This document shows, piece by piece, positions 17,550-26,141 of a DNA stretch of 40,248 bases. Below the pieces are notes generated by a model. The model worked only from the letters and a program-made list of their open reading frames with translations. It did not search any database and was not told where the DNA came from. Positions within the stretch are counted from its first letter, which is position 1, and each line of letters opens with the position of its first letter. The stretch spans positions 1 to 40,248 of the forward strand of contig JACQWL010000591.1 in the NCBI GenBank assembly GCA_016209255.1, written 5' to 3'. Source of the stretch: Verrucomicrobiota bacterium (GTDB lineage Bacteria; Verrucomicrobiota; Verrucomicrobiia; Opitutales; Opitutaceae). Position numbers and translations under genes: made by a program.

Positions 17550-19586
17550 ATGACGATCGGCAGCCTCCATCTCATCGATATTCTCGTGGTCGCCGGTTAC
17601 CTCGTGGTCGTGACCTACCTCGGCCACCGGGCGGCGAAGGGCAACACCAACGAGGACGACTTCTTTCTCGCCGGGCGAAAACTCGGCAAGCTCTACCAGT
17701 TTTTCCTCAACTTCGGCAACGCGACCGACGCCAACGGCGCCGTCAGCACCGCGAGCCTCGTCTACCAGCAGGGCGTCTCGGGCGTCTGGCTGTCGCTGCA
17801 GACCCTCTTCATGAATCCCTACTACTGGTTCATGAACCTCTGGTTCCGGCGGGTGCGGCTCGTGACCGTGGCGGATCTGTTCGAGGAGCGGCTGGGCAGC
17901 CGCGCGCTCGCCCGCTTCTACGCGATTTTTCAAATTGCGGCCTCGGTGGTCGTGACGATCGGTTTCGGCAATCTCGTGGCCTACAAAATCTCGGCCTCGC
18001 TGATGGTGAAACCGGAGGCGACCTGGACGGCGGCCGAACGGCAATCGGTGGAAAACTACCAGGAAATGAAACAGCTGGAGAAGCAGGCGAAGGCCGCGCC
18101 GCTGCCGCCCGGGGCGAGAACGCGGCTCGATGCGCTGCACGACGCCGATGCGCGCGGCGAGCTGCGCAGCTACGTCACGGTGCTCGAGCCGTGGACGTTT
18201 TATCTCGTCTACACGCTGATCGTCGGCGTCTACATTGTCCTCGGTGGCATGGCGGCCACGGCGCTCAACGAGGCGTTTCAGGGCATCCTGATCGTTGCTT
18301 TCTCGGCCATCTTGATTCCCGCGGGACTTTCCGCACTCGGCGGCTGGCACGCGCTCGGCGAGAAAGTCCCGGCCGCGATGTTCGAGTTGTTTGGCACCGC
18401 TTCCTCACAGGTGACCGGCTGGACCGTGCTGGCGATCCTCTTCGTCAGCGTGGTCCAGATCCACGGGATCATCGGCAACATGAGCGTGAGCGGGTCGGCG
18501 CGGAATGAATTCGCCGCGCGCTTTGGCGCGGTGTCCGGCACCTACGCCAAGCGAATCATGATTATCATGTGGGCGTTTGCCGGCCTCATCGCGATCGCGC
18601 TTTACCAGGGCGCCAACGCGTTGTCGGATCCCGACGCCGCCTGGGGCACCATGGCGCGGCAGCTCCTCGGGCCCGGTCTGCTGGGCTTGATGATGGCCGG
18701 CGTGCTGGCGGCCAACATGTCCACCGTGGCGGCGCAGACCATGGCGATCTCCGGGCTGTTTGTGCGCAACGTCTACCGCCATCTCCGGCCGGCCCTCACG
18801 GATCGCGAGGCGGTGACGGCCGGGCGATGGGCGATCGTCGGGGCGCTCGCGGTGGGCATCATCGCGGCGACGAACATGACGAACGTGTTTTCAGTCGTGC
18901 AACTGCTCCTGACCGTGAACGTGCCGTTTGGCGCGGCGGTGGTGTTGATTTTCGTCTGGCGGCGGCTGACGCCCGGGGCGGTCTGGACGGCGGTCATCGT
19001 TTCGGCGGTGGTGAACATCATCGCGCCGTTCGTCGTGCCGCTGGTGCCGGCCCTGCGGCAGCACCCGGCGCTGGTCGAGCTTGCGGCTGCCGGGGCCAGC
19101 GGCCGGCGGGAGCCGGTGTATTTCGAATCCGTCGTGCGCTCGCGTCCGGAGGATTTGTCGAGCCCGCTGGAAGGCCGCGGCCGGTTCCACCTCGAGCTTT
19201 ACCTGCTGGATCGAGCGGGCATCGACATGGCGGCGCGCTCCTCGAGCGCGCGCTTTGCCGCGCGTTTCTTGTTCGACGGTTTGTTTCCCTTTGTGCTGCT
19301 CCTGCTCGTGAGCCTGCGCACGCGCGCCCCGCCGCCGGCGCATGTCGATCAGTTCTACGGCAAGATGAAAACGCCCGTGGGCGCGACGCCCGGGCTCGAG
19401 GCCGCCGCGATGGCCGAAACGCGCCGCGACCCGCACCGCTTCGATCATGTGAAGCTGTTTCCGCGCTCGTCGTGGGAATTCACGAAGTGGGATCGCGTCG
19501 ACACGATCGGGTTTGTGGCGTGCTGCGCGGTCTCGGGCGGAATCCTCTGGGCGTTCGCGCTGCTGCTGCGCGCGGCGGCGGGCTGA
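17550..19586 (+). CDS. Sodium:solute symporter (SSS family)
   Basis: A 678-residue inner-membrane transporter of the SSF/SLC5 type that would use the sodium gradient to import a sugar, sugar acid or similar solute. The start at 17550 (MTIGSLHLID) gives a normal first TM helix; the 87 extra residues in the ORF track are rich in Pro and Arg and unlikely. Family features: TNEDDFFLAGRKLGKLYQFF after TM1, NATDANGAVSTASLVYQQG, VTVADLFEERLGSRALARFY, and GPGLLGLMMAGVLAANMSTV in the core. There is a hydrophilic insertion of about 65 residues after residue 150 (KPEATWTAAERQ onward) and a second one late (about 510-620), making it longer than usual. Divergent from the LacI regulator, its likely controller. 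Confidence 0.92.
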   Translation: MTIGSLHLIDILVVAGYLVVVTYLGHRAAKGNTNEDDFFLAGRKLGKLYQFFLNFGNATDANGAVSTASLVYQQGVSGVWLSLQTLFMNPYYWFMNLWFRRVRLVTVADLFEERLGSRALARFYAIFQIAASVVVTIGFGNLVAYKISASLMVKPEATWTAAERQSVENYQEMKQLEKQAKAAPLPPGARTRLDALHDADARGELRSYVTVLEPWTFYLVYTLIVGVYIVLGGMAATALNEAFQGILIVAFSAILIPAGLSALGGWHALGEKVPAAMFELFGTASSQVTGWTVLAILFVSVVQIHGIIGNMSVSGSARNEFAARFGAVSGTYAKRIMIIMWAFAGLIAIALYQGANALSDPDAAWGTMARQLLGPGLLGLMMAGVLAANMSTVAAQTMAISGLFVRNVYRHLRPALTDREAVTAGRWAIVGALAVGIIAATNMTNVFSVVQLLLTVNVPFGAAVVLIFVWRRLTPGAVWTAVIVSAVVNIIAPFVVPLVPALRQHPALVELAAAGASGRREPVYFESVVRSRPEDLSSPLEGRGRFHLELYLLDRAGIDMAARSSSARFAARFLFDGLFPFVLLLLVSLRTRAPPPAHVDQFYGKMKTPVGATPGLEAAAMAETRRDPHRFDHVKLFPRSSWEFTKWDRVDTIGFVACCAVSGGILWAFALLLRAAAG

Positions 19587-19646
19587 GGTGGAACGGCGCC
19601 GCAACACCGCGTACACCGGTCGAGTCCTGCAAAGTAATCGGTGAGG

Positions 19647-19714
19647 GTAGGGGCGTCGCTCGCCGACGCCCGTTTCCAATTCGAATCGCGGGCAACGGCA
19701 AGCGACGCCCCTAC
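19647..19714. repeat. Hairpin repeat, GTAGGGGCGTCGCTCGCCGACG type (copy 1)
   Basis: Arms 19647-19672 and 19689-19714 pair imperfectly. A second copy lies at 36375-36442 with the same GCCGACGCCCGTTTCCA core. It lies 60 bp after the symporter stop, in a position suited to transcription termination. Confidence 0.8.
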
Positions 19715-19819
19715 ATTTCAGATGAATCGGTTGTTTCGTGGTTCACTCCGATTTCAGGGATGCGGCCCCGGCAACTTCGGGGCTTGCGGGCCGTCTTTTG
19801 ATGCATGCTCTGTGGGGTC

Positions 19820-21628
19820 ATGTCTTCGTTTCGCCAAATCCGCTACACCCGGCTGGCGCTCGGCGTCATCGGGCTGGCGGCGGGACTCCACCGGCTTCAC
19901 GCCGAGGACAAGGCGGCCGATCCCATCATCGAACTGCCGCGATTCGTCGTCACGGAAACACGTGAGCTGCCGCGGCCGGAAGCATGGCGCTACGCGCAGA
20001 TCCCCGGTTTCGAAATCCTCACCAATGCGTCCAACCGCACGACGCAGCGCTTGATCAACGATTTCGAGCTGTTCAAGCAGGCGCTCGGGGTGGTGTGGCC
20101 GGCGGTGGATCGCATGTCGGTGCCCGTCGCGCTGATTCTGTGCGCCAAAGGGGCGAAGTTCGACGCCTTTATCCCGGCGGGGACGGGCGCCACGCCGGAA
20201 ATGGCCCGGGCGAGCCTTTTCCTCAAGGGCCGCACCCAGACCGCCATCATCATCGATCTGCAGGCGTCGGAGCTCAACATCCTGTCCACCGAGACCGACA
20301 CGGTGGAGAGCGGCACCGACTCGGGCCGGATCTCGGTCGACCACAACAAGCAGCTCTACCGCGAATACGTGCATTATCTCCTGAGCATGAGCGAGCCGCG
20401 GCTCCCGGCGTGGTTCGAGGAGGGGATGGCGCAAATCATCATGGCGATGCGGGTGGACCGGAAGCTGATCGAATTCGGCCGGCTCGAGGATCCGAACACG
20501 ATTTCCGCCCAGGCGGCCATGACCGCGCAGCTGAACGCCGCCATCGCCGCGGACGATCCCGAGGGGATGATGCTGGCGGGCGCACCGGCCGAGGACCGCG
20601 ACTTCAATGCGGCGCTGCACCGCAAGGCGCTCGTGTCGATGGAGAAATTTCTCGCGATCAAGCACGATGCCCCCGAGGCGCTCAATCCGCTCGGCAACAA
20701 CCGCTGGGCCAAGCAGGCCTACGCTTTCGTGCACATGGGGCTTTTCGGCGACAACGGCCGGTGGCAGAAACCCTTCGCGCAGTTTCTCGCCCGCGCGGCG
20801 AAAGAGCCCGTCACCGAGGAGATTTTCAAGGAGTGTTTCAAGATGACGTACAACGCCATGCTCCTGCAGTTGCGCGGTTACGTCGAATTCACCAGTTACA
20901 AGTCGCAGGAATACCGCGCCAAGGGCGAGGGCCTGCCGCGACCGCCGCCGCTGGCGCTGCGCGACGCCACGCAGGCCGAGGTGGGCCGCATCAAGGGCGA
21001 AGCGCTGCTGCTGGCCGGACGCAAGGACGCGGCGCGCGCCGAGCTCATCGCGCCCTATGTGCGAAACGAGCGCGATCCGGGCCTGCTCGCCGCACTCGGG
21101 CTTTACGAACACGCCGCGGGACAGGCCGAGCGGGCGCGCAAGTTCCTCGAGGCGGCGGTCCTCGCCAAGGTGGTGCGGCCGGACGCCTATCTGGAACTCG
21201 CCCGGTATCGCTATGCCGACGCGCTGGCCCAGCCGGCGGCGGCCGAGGGTAGGTTTTCCCCGGCGCAGGTCGCGGGCATCGTTGGTCTCCTCCTCACGGC
21301 ACGCACGCAGCCGCCGCCCACGCCGGGCGTTTACGAGCTGATGGCCGATACCTGGGTGCGCAGCGCTTCCACGCCGACGCGCGAGGATCTGATTGCGCTG
21401 GTCGACGGTGTGCGGCGATTCCCCGGCCGGCTGAAACTCGCCTTTCAGGCGGCGGCGCTCTGTGGCAACGCCGGTCTGGCCGAGGCGGCGCACTCGCTGG
21501 CCGACCACGGGATCAAGGTTGCGCCGGACGCCGCAGCGAAGGCGCGCTTCGAACAATTGAAACAGTCGCTGCCGCCCGCGCCGCTTGCGCCGGCTGCTCC
21601 GGCTGCGTCGGCTGCGCCCGCGAAATGA
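19820..21628 (+). CDS. Secreted pseudo-gluzincin-like protein with TPR-like C-terminus, copy 1
   Basis: A 602-residue exported protein of unknown function (signal roughly MSSFRQIRYTRLALGVIGLA to residue 28; MSSF at 19820 chosen over MLCGV at 19805). After the signal comes IIELPRFVVTETRELP, then WRYAQIPGFEILTNAS. Residues 175-205 align in layout with the catalytic core of DUF1570-like gluzincin peptidases: LYREYVHYLL stands where HExxH is expected, and PAWFEEGMAQ where the third-ligand glutamate lies. The first histidine is replaced by arginine, so zinc catalysis is unlikely. Residues about 370-590 form helical TPR-like repeats (ERARKFLEAAV). The tail is Ala/Pro-rich. The neighbour at 21789 is a full-length paralogue. 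Role perhaps structural or protein-binding in the envelope; not identified. Confidence 0.82.
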   Translation: MSSFRQIRYTRLALGVIGLAAGLHRLHAEDKAADPIIELPRFVVTETRELPRPEAWRYAQIPGFEILTNASNRTTQRLINDFELFKQALGVVWPAVDRMSVPVALILCAKGAKFDAFIPAGTGATPEMARASLFLKGRTQTAIIIDLQASELNILSTETDTVESGTDSGRISVDHNKQLYREYVHYLLSMSEPRLPAWFEEGMAQIIMAMRVDRKLIEFGRLEDPNTISAQAAMTAQLNAAIAADDPEGMMLAGAPAEDRDFNAALHRKALVSMEKFLAIKHDAPEALNPLGNNRWAKQAYAFVHMGLFGDNGRWQKPFAQFLARAAKEPVTEEIFKECFKMTYNAMLLQLRGYVEFTSYKSQEYRAKGEGLPRPPPLALRDATQAEVGRIKGEALLLAGRKDAARAELIAPYVRNERDPGLLAALGLYEHAAGQAERARKFLEAAVLAKVVRPDAYLELARYRYADALAQPAAAEGRFSPAQVAGIVGLLLTARTQPPPTPGVYELMADTWVRSASTPTREDLIALVDGVRRFPGRLKLAFQAAALCGNAGLAEAAHSLADHGIKVAPDAAAKARFEQLKQSLPPAPLAPAAPAASAAPAK

Positions 21629-21788
21629 CGCGGCCACGTAGAATGCCCAAACCGTGTCCATACAATTGAGTCAAACGTGCGGCAGCGTCGAAGCTGCCGA
21701 GGCTTGTCCGCCTTTGGCGGATAACGAGGCAGTCAAACCCCGGTTCATTTTGCTTCCGCCTCCTCACGTCGGCGGCAACGCCCAGATC

Positions 21789-23522
21789 ATGACTACGCGT
21801 AAGAACAGCGCCGGCCGCGTGCGTATTTTTTGGGCCGTGCTGGCCGTGGTGGTGGCGGGCCTCGGCGCGGCATCGTCCGCCGGCGCGCAGGACGCCACCC
21901 CGCTCGAGCCGCCGGTGGGCCCGGTGATCGAGCTGCCGAAGTTCGAGGTGACCGACAGCCGGTTGCTGCCGCCGCCGGAGAACTGGCGCTATGCCGCGAT
22001 CCCGGGCTTCGAGGTGTTGTCCAACATCTCGGAGCGGGAGACGAAACGTTTCATGCAGGATTTCCTGCTGCTGCAGGAGGCGGTGAACGTGATCATGCCC
22101 GCCCTGCGCGGCGGCGGCGTGTCGGTGCCGACCAGCCTGATCCTCGCCGGCCGGGGCGACGGCTTCAACCGCTTCGTGCCGGCGGACCGGGGTGACGATC
22201 GCTACCGCACCAACAGCCTGTTCTTCGACGATCCGGAGCGCGGCGCGATCGTGGTCGATTTTGCCCTGGCCGAGTTGCTCCTCGAGGACAACACGACGCA
22301 GGAGAGCGATCCCTACCGGAGTTTTTACAAGGAATATTTTCGTTTTCTGATCCGCCGCATGTCAGGACAGAAGCCGCCGGCGTGGTTCGAGGAGGGGCTG
22401 GTGCAGCTCTTTTCCTCGATCGATTTCACGAAAAAGTGGATCAACTTTGCGCAGGTGGGCGATGGCTTCGGCGGCGAGCGCACGGGCGACTTCAACACGC
22501 TGCTCGTGCAACGGGCGCTGATGTCATTTCCCGAGTTGTTTTCCGAACAGCGCGGCCAAAGCCGCAGCACGTTCTGGTCGGCGCAGGCGTACGCATTTGT
22601 CCACATGTGCCTCTACGGCCGCGGGCAGATTTACCAGAAGCCGTTCGTGCAGTTCCTGACGCGGATCGGCAACGAACCTCCAACGGAGGAGATCTTCGTG
22701 GAGTGCTTCAAGAAGGACTACAAAAAGATGCTGCTCGAACTGCGCGGGTACATCGGATTCACGGACTACAAGTCGCTCCGGTACACGGCGAAAAAGGGCC
22801 AGGCGCTGCCCGAGCCGCCGCCGGTCACGCTCCGGCCCGCCAATGAGGCCGAGGTGGGCCGGATCGTGGGCGAAACCCTGCGGCTCGGGGGCCACGGCGA
22901 GAAGGCGCACCTCGCGCTCATCGCGCCGTACATCCGGGGCGAACGGGATCCGGCGCTGCTGGCGGCGCTCGGGCTCGACGAGCGCATGGCGAAGCACGAC
23001 GAGCGCGCGCAGAAATTCCTCGAGGCCGCGGCCAAGGGCGGTGTCGTGCGCCCTCGCGCGTACCTCGAGCTCGCACGGCTGCGCCTGGCCGGCGGACCGG
23101 CCGGAAACACCGGTGACGAAAAGCGACTCGAGGCGGGCCAGGTCGCCCACGTGCTCGAGCCGTTGCTCCTGGCGCACCGCCAGCCCCCGCCCATGGCCGA
23201 GGTCTACGAACTCATCGCCACCGTCTGGATGCGCAGCGAAAAGCCGCCCACCCGCGAGGATCTCACCGTCATCAACCAAGGGGTTAACCACTTTTCCCGC
23301 CGCCCGACCCTGCTGTGGCGAGCGGCGACGCTCAACCTGCGGCACGGCGATCCCGAAATCGCGCGCGAGATCGTGACGTATGCCCTGCGCGTCTTGCCCC
23401 CGAGCGTGCCGCGGATGGCGTTCGAGCAACTGGCGGCTGAGTTGCCGCCTCCGTCGCCGGAGGCGGCGAAGGCGCCCGCGGCGAAAGCGCCGGCCGCGAA
23501 GCGGCCCGGCCGGAAATCTTAG
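21789..23522 (+). CDS. Secreted pseudo-gluzincin-like protein with TPR-like C-terminus, copy 2
   Basis: A 577-residue paralogue of the previous gene, 160 bp downstream. The start at 21789 (MTTRKNSAGR) gives a clean signal peptide cut near AGAQ (residue 34). Shared landmarks: VIELPKFEVTDSRLLPPP, WRYAAIPGFEVLSNIS, PAWFEEGLVQ (197-206), QAYAFVHM, PFVQFLTRI, EEIFVECFKKDYKKM and ELRGYIGFTDYKS. The HExxH position reads KEYFR, so both histidines are gone and only the glutamate remains; decay is further than in copy 1. The TPR-like region keeps LIAPYIRGERDPALLAALGL, almost as in copy 1. The C-terminus is a lysine/alanine/proline tail (AAKAPAAKAPAAKRPGRK) that may hold nucleic acid or cell wall. The coding frame is intact, so the proteins are probably used, but not as proteases. 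Confidence 0.82.
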   Translation: MTTRKNSAGRVRIFWAVLAVVVAGLGAASSAGAQDATPLEPPVGPVIELPKFEVTDSRLLPPPENWRYAAIPGFEVLSNISERETKRFMQDFLLLQEAVNVIMPALRGGGVSVPTSLILAGRGDGFNRFVPADRGDDRYRTNSLFFDDPERGAIVVDFALAELLLEDNTTQESDPYRSFYKEYFRFLIRRMSGQKPPAWFEEGLVQLFSSIDFTKKWINFAQVGDGFGGERTGDFNTLLVQRALMSFPELFSEQRGQSRSTFWSAQAYAFVHMCLYGRGQIYQKPFVQFLTRIGNEPPTEEIFVECFKKDYKKMLLELRGYIGFTDYKSLRYTAKKGQALPEPPPVTLRPANEAEVGRIVGETLRLGGHGEKAHLALIAPYIRGERDPALLAALGLDERMAKHDERAQKFLEAAAKGGVVRPRAYLELARLRLAGGPAGNTGDEKRLEAGQVAHVLEPLLLAHRQPPPMAEVYELIATVWMRSEKPPTREDLTVINQGVNHFSRRPTLLWRAATLNLRHGDPEIAREIVTYALRVLPPSVPRMAFEQLAAELPPPSPEAAKAPAAKAPAAKRPGRKS

Positions 23523-23685
23523 GCGCGTCGCCCGCGGCTGGCGGTCGTGAATCGGCTTCCTGTAGCGGCGCTCTATTAGCGCCGATCTTCCCCGGGACGG
23601 CGGTCATAGAGCGGCCCGACAGTTTTTCGAACTGACCCGCGGCCCGCGGCTTGCGCTCCTAGCGCCGCCCTGCACACTCGGCGGC

Positions 23686-24066
23686 ATGGTCAAGAAACTC
23701 CTCCACACCCGGATGCGCGTGAACGACATCGAGCGCACCGTGAAATTCTACGAACAGGCGCTCGAGCTGAAGGTGGCGCGCCGCAGCGTCTCGCCGCGCG
23801 GGGCGCAGATCGTTTTTCTCGCCACGCCGAACAGCGACGAGGAAATCGAAATCTGCCAGCTCCCGAACAGCCCCAGCGTGCAGGTGCAGCCCGACTTGAT
23901 GCACCTCGCCTTCGAGGTCGAGGACCTGGCGGCGTTCACCTCGAAGCTGGAGAAAAAAGGCTTCAAACTCAGTGACGGCCCGACCCCGACGAGCAGCGGC
24001 TCGGTCATCGCCTTCGTCGACGCGCCCGAGGGCTACGAGGTTGAGTTGATCCAGCGGGCAAAATAA
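23686..24066 (+). CDS. Glyoxalase I / vicinal oxygen chelate protein
   Basis: A 126-residue member of the VOC superfamily, the usual length for bacterial GloA. The four metal-ligand positions fit lactoylglutathione lyase: H7 (LLHTRMRV), E55 (EEIEICQL), H73 (LMHLAFEV) and E120 (YEVELIQ), close to H5/E56/H74/E122 of Escherichia coli GloA. The expected reaction is isomerisation of the methylglyoxal-thiol adduct to a lactoyl thioester in the cytoplasm, but other VOC roles remain possible because the region after residue 28 is not strongly diagnostic. It stands alone with its own start after a 163-bp gap holding a small hairpin (about 23566-23582, GGCGCTctattAGCGCC). Confidence 0.88.
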   Translation: MVKKLLHTRMRVNDIERTVKFYEQALELKVARRSVSPRGAQIVFLATPNSDEEIEICQLPNSPSVQVQPDLMHLAFEVEDLAAFTSKLEKKGFKLSDGPTPTSSGSVIAFVDAPEGYEVELIQRAK

Positions 24067-24259
24067 GGGCGGCGGTTCCGTTTCAAGAACGCGCGACAGG
24101 GCGCCGACTTCGATGCCGTGATTGCAGAGCAGCGCGCAGCTGTCGCAATTGCTCGCCGCGGAACTGGAGAAAATCATACCGCCGCTCGAGATCGCGCCGA
24201 CCCCATGAGCCCTTCCACCGGCCGGGCCACACCGCAAACGTGGCAGGGCGCGTGGCCTG

Positions 24260-24592
24260 GTGGATTTCACCGTCTATGCCGAGGTCGCGGCACGTTACTG
24301 GTGGTTCATCCCGGCGGCTTTCCTGGCTGAGCGGCGGGGGTTTCAGCGCGCGACACGCACGGATGACACGGCCGTGACGCCGGAGGCGATCCGGGCGCGG
24401 CGGGCGAAGGGCGATGCGATGACGGCGCCGTATCGCAATGTCATCCGCCTGCACCTGTTGATTTTCTTCTTCGCGTTCGCGCACTTCACGCAGCTCGAGA
24501 ATTTCGCGGTCTACGCCGTCGTTTATGCGGTGTATTTCTTTCCGTGGCGGCTGGTGCGCCGGGGTTCCGCGGCGGGTCCGGTCGCAGAGTAG
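24260..24592 (+). CDS. Small membrane protein, DUF6498-like C-terminal half (possibly truncated)
   Basis: A 110-residue ORF starting with GTG. It has a membrane-type N-terminus (TVYAEVAARYWWFIPAAFLA), a polar middle and a C-terminal pair of hydrophobic stretches (APYRNVIRLHLLIFFFAFAH, then FAVYAVVYAVYFFPWRLV). The PYRNVIRLHLLI motif resembles the end of DUF6498-type membrane proteins, which are normally about twice as long, so this may be a 5'-truncated remnant. No matching N-terminal half was found in the 193 bp upstream, which hold nothing else I recognise. Function unknown. Confidence 0.45.
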   Translation: MDFTVYAEVAARYWWFIPAAFLAERRGFQRATRTDDTAVTPEAIRARRAKGDAMTAPYRNVIRLHLLIFFFAFAHFTQLENFAVYAVVYAVYFFPWRLVRRGSAAGPVAE

Positions 24593-24633
24593 CGTGGCGC
24601 CGCCCCGCGCCCGCCGGGGTTTCGTTCCGCGGT

Positions 24634-24713
24634 GGCAGTGTCACGTAATACGTGACACTGCCGCACACACCGAGAGGAGAATCCATTCTTAGTGTCACGT
24701 AATACGTGACACT
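24634..24713. promoter_or_regulatory. Twin perfect palindromes AGTGTCACGTAATACGTGACACT
   Basis: The 23-bp palindrome (11-bp arms, central A) occurs at 24637-24659 and again at 24691-24713, with centres 54 bp apart, about five helical turns. The first copy is extended to 29 bp (24634-24662, GGC...GCC). They lie between the small membrane protein and the cupin. They could be operators for a dimeric regulator, or hairpin repeats. Confidence 0.65.
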
Positions 24714-24919
24714 CTTCTGATGCTCTTTTCCGAGGCGGATCGGGGCGATTGAGGGTGGCGCGCGCGGCCCGAAGTCGGGGCCGCCATCGGTGCCTTCGCT
24801 CCGAGGCGAAAAGATGTTGCCGCGCTGGCCCTGCGAGCGGGCCGGAGTGCGCGCGGCCAGATGGCGCGAAGCTTGCCACGGCGCAGCCATACGCCATCGT
24901 CAACGGCACTCCGTTCCCG

Positions 24920-25597
24920 ATGCGTCGCAATTTCGTCATGCTGCTTTTCTCGATGTTCGCTACGACTCACGCCGCTGAAGCGCCGGTCCCGGTCGTCAAG
25001 GAACCCTACCACCAGGTTGTCTTCGAAAACGATTACGTGCGCGTCATCGACGTGCAGATCCCGCCCGCCATCACGACGCGGTATCACACGCACGACGTCG
25101 CCTCGGTGATCGTCTACCTGACGAAGTCGACCAACGCGTCGCAGACCTGGGGCGAATCGATCACGACTCCGCGCCAGACGACGCCCGGAGATTCGCGCTA
25201 CGCGCCGTACGACGAGAAGGCGCTCTCCCATCGCGTTACGAACACCGGCCCAAATCTGTTTCGGGTGTTCGATATCGAGCTCATCCGGCCCGTGCCGGCC
25301 GCGGGCCCGTTTCCGCTGAAGCCGACCGCGGCCATTGAGCCGCGCTGGGAACAGAAGCGGGTCCGTTCATCGCTCATCCGCCTCGATCCTGCGGCGCGTT
25401 GCGATGTGCCCGGGAGCGCATGCGCTCACCTGCTGATCAACATCGATGCCGCCGTGACCGCGACGGCGCGGGGGAACGCACGCACCGACCGGACGTTGAA
25501 ATCGCAGGAGTACGTGTTTTTCCCGGCTCAGACTGGATTTCAGATCCGAAATCCGGGATCGCAAAAGTCCCAGTCTGTGTTGCTCGAATTGAAGTAG
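24920..25597 (+). CDS. Secreted cupin-fold protein
   Basis: A 225-residue exported protein. The start at 24920 (MRRNFVMLLFSMFATTHAAE) gives a short signal peptide; the longer ORF-track version lacks one. The body opens with VFENDYVRVIDVQIPP and RYHTHDVASVIVYL, the first cupin motif pattern with its HxH pair, followed by SHRVTNTGPNLFRVFDIEL, which fits the second half. A second similar beta unit starts at about residue 140 (SSLIRLDPAARCDVPG) and ends near QEYVFFPAQTG, so it may be bicupin-like with the second metal site lost. Function is unknown; a periplasmic sensor, isomerase or metal-binding role is possible. A stem-loop follows the stop at once. Confidence 0.75.
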   Translation: MRRNFVMLLFSMFATTHAAEAPVPVVKEPYHQVVFENDYVRVIDVQIPPAITTRYHTHDVASVIVYLTKSTNASQTWGESITTPRQTTPGDSRYAPYDEKALSHRVTNTGPNLFRVFDIELIRPVPAAGPFPLKPTAAIEPRWEQKRVRSSLIRLDPAARCDVPGSACAHLLINIDAAVTATARGNARTDRTLKSQEYVFFPAQTGFQIRNPGSQKSQSVLLELK

Positions 25598-25601
25598 GGC
25601 G

Positions 25602-25628
25602 CTTTTTCCCGGACCCGCCGGGAAAAAG
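25602..25628 (+). terminator. Stem-loop terminator after the cupin gene
   Basis: CTTTTTCCCGG and CCGGGAAAAAG form a perfect 11-bp stem with a 5-nt loop, four bases after the stop codon. The A/T-rich base of the stem would supply a U run in either direction, so it could act bidirectionally. Confidence 0.65.
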
Positions 25629-25764
25629 AAGCGCGCTGCGCGCGACACCGAGGATTTCAATCCTCTTGGATCCGATACGCCGGAATTTACTTCGGCTTGG
25701 TTGGCTCGACAGGTGGGCCGGGCGCTCCGCGCACTGCTTTCTGCCGGATGGTCGTTACGGCTGA

Positions 25765-25869
25765 GTGGGCAACCAGGGAGCCGGAATCATCCGCATCGAC
25801 CCCTGCTGGTCGCGGCTCGCGGATGACCCGCGCTTCGATGAAATCCTGAAGGCGGCGAAGCCGCTCTAG
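25765..25869 (+). pseudogene. C-terminal remnant of a TolB/TPR-type protein
   Basis: The frame encodes GIIRIDPCWSRLADDPRFDE followed by ILKAAKPL and a TAG stop. This is the stereotyped ending of TolB-TPR or TPR-kinase proteins, comparable to WDPVREDPRFRRMLVELK in the TIR gene here. A TGA at 25762 closes the frame upstream. It is a relic of a lost gene related to the family at 13651-15756. Confidence 0.6.
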
Positions 25870-25946
25870 CTGACCAGCCACAGAAAATTTAGCCGCAGAG
25901 AACCTACCGCCGCGAACCCGCAACCAAGTGAACCCAAACAGTTTTT

Positions 25947-26141
25947 AACCGCTAATCGGATTTCATCAATGGATGAAATCGACAAAGAGCGCTGCGGCTC
26001 ATCGCCTCCGCTGCAACTAAAGGGGTTCGCTCATCGCGAACCGGTCCGTCTGCGATAAGCAGGCCCCACTACCTTACGCCGGAGGCGATGAGCCGGAGGG
26101 GTGATCAAAGTTTCGCCCATTGGTGAAACTCATTAGCGGTT
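25947..26141 (+). ncRNA. 195-nt cloverleaf-like nest of inverted repeats (possible structured RNA or mobile hairpin)
   Basis: Five helices can be drawn by eye. P1 closes the structure: AACCGCTAAT (25947-25956) with ATTAGCGGTT (26132-26141). P2: GATTTCATC/GATGAAATC (25959-25980). P3: CGGCTCATCGCCTCCG (25995-26010) with CGGAGGCGATGAGCCG (26080-26095), 16 bp perfect, enclosing P4 GGTTCGC/GCGAACC (26024-26042). P5: GTTTCGCC/GGTGAAAC (26110-26129) with one G-U pair on the plus strand. No ORF explains it. It lies 3' of the glycosylase gene. It may be an RNA or a palindromic mobile element; the type is a guess. Confidence 0.5.

Noticed and set aside
19754-21661. 635-residue minus-strand ORF, Arg-rich
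   Set aside because: Antisense to the first pseudo-peptidase, which has a signal peptide and an intact paralogue on the plus strand.
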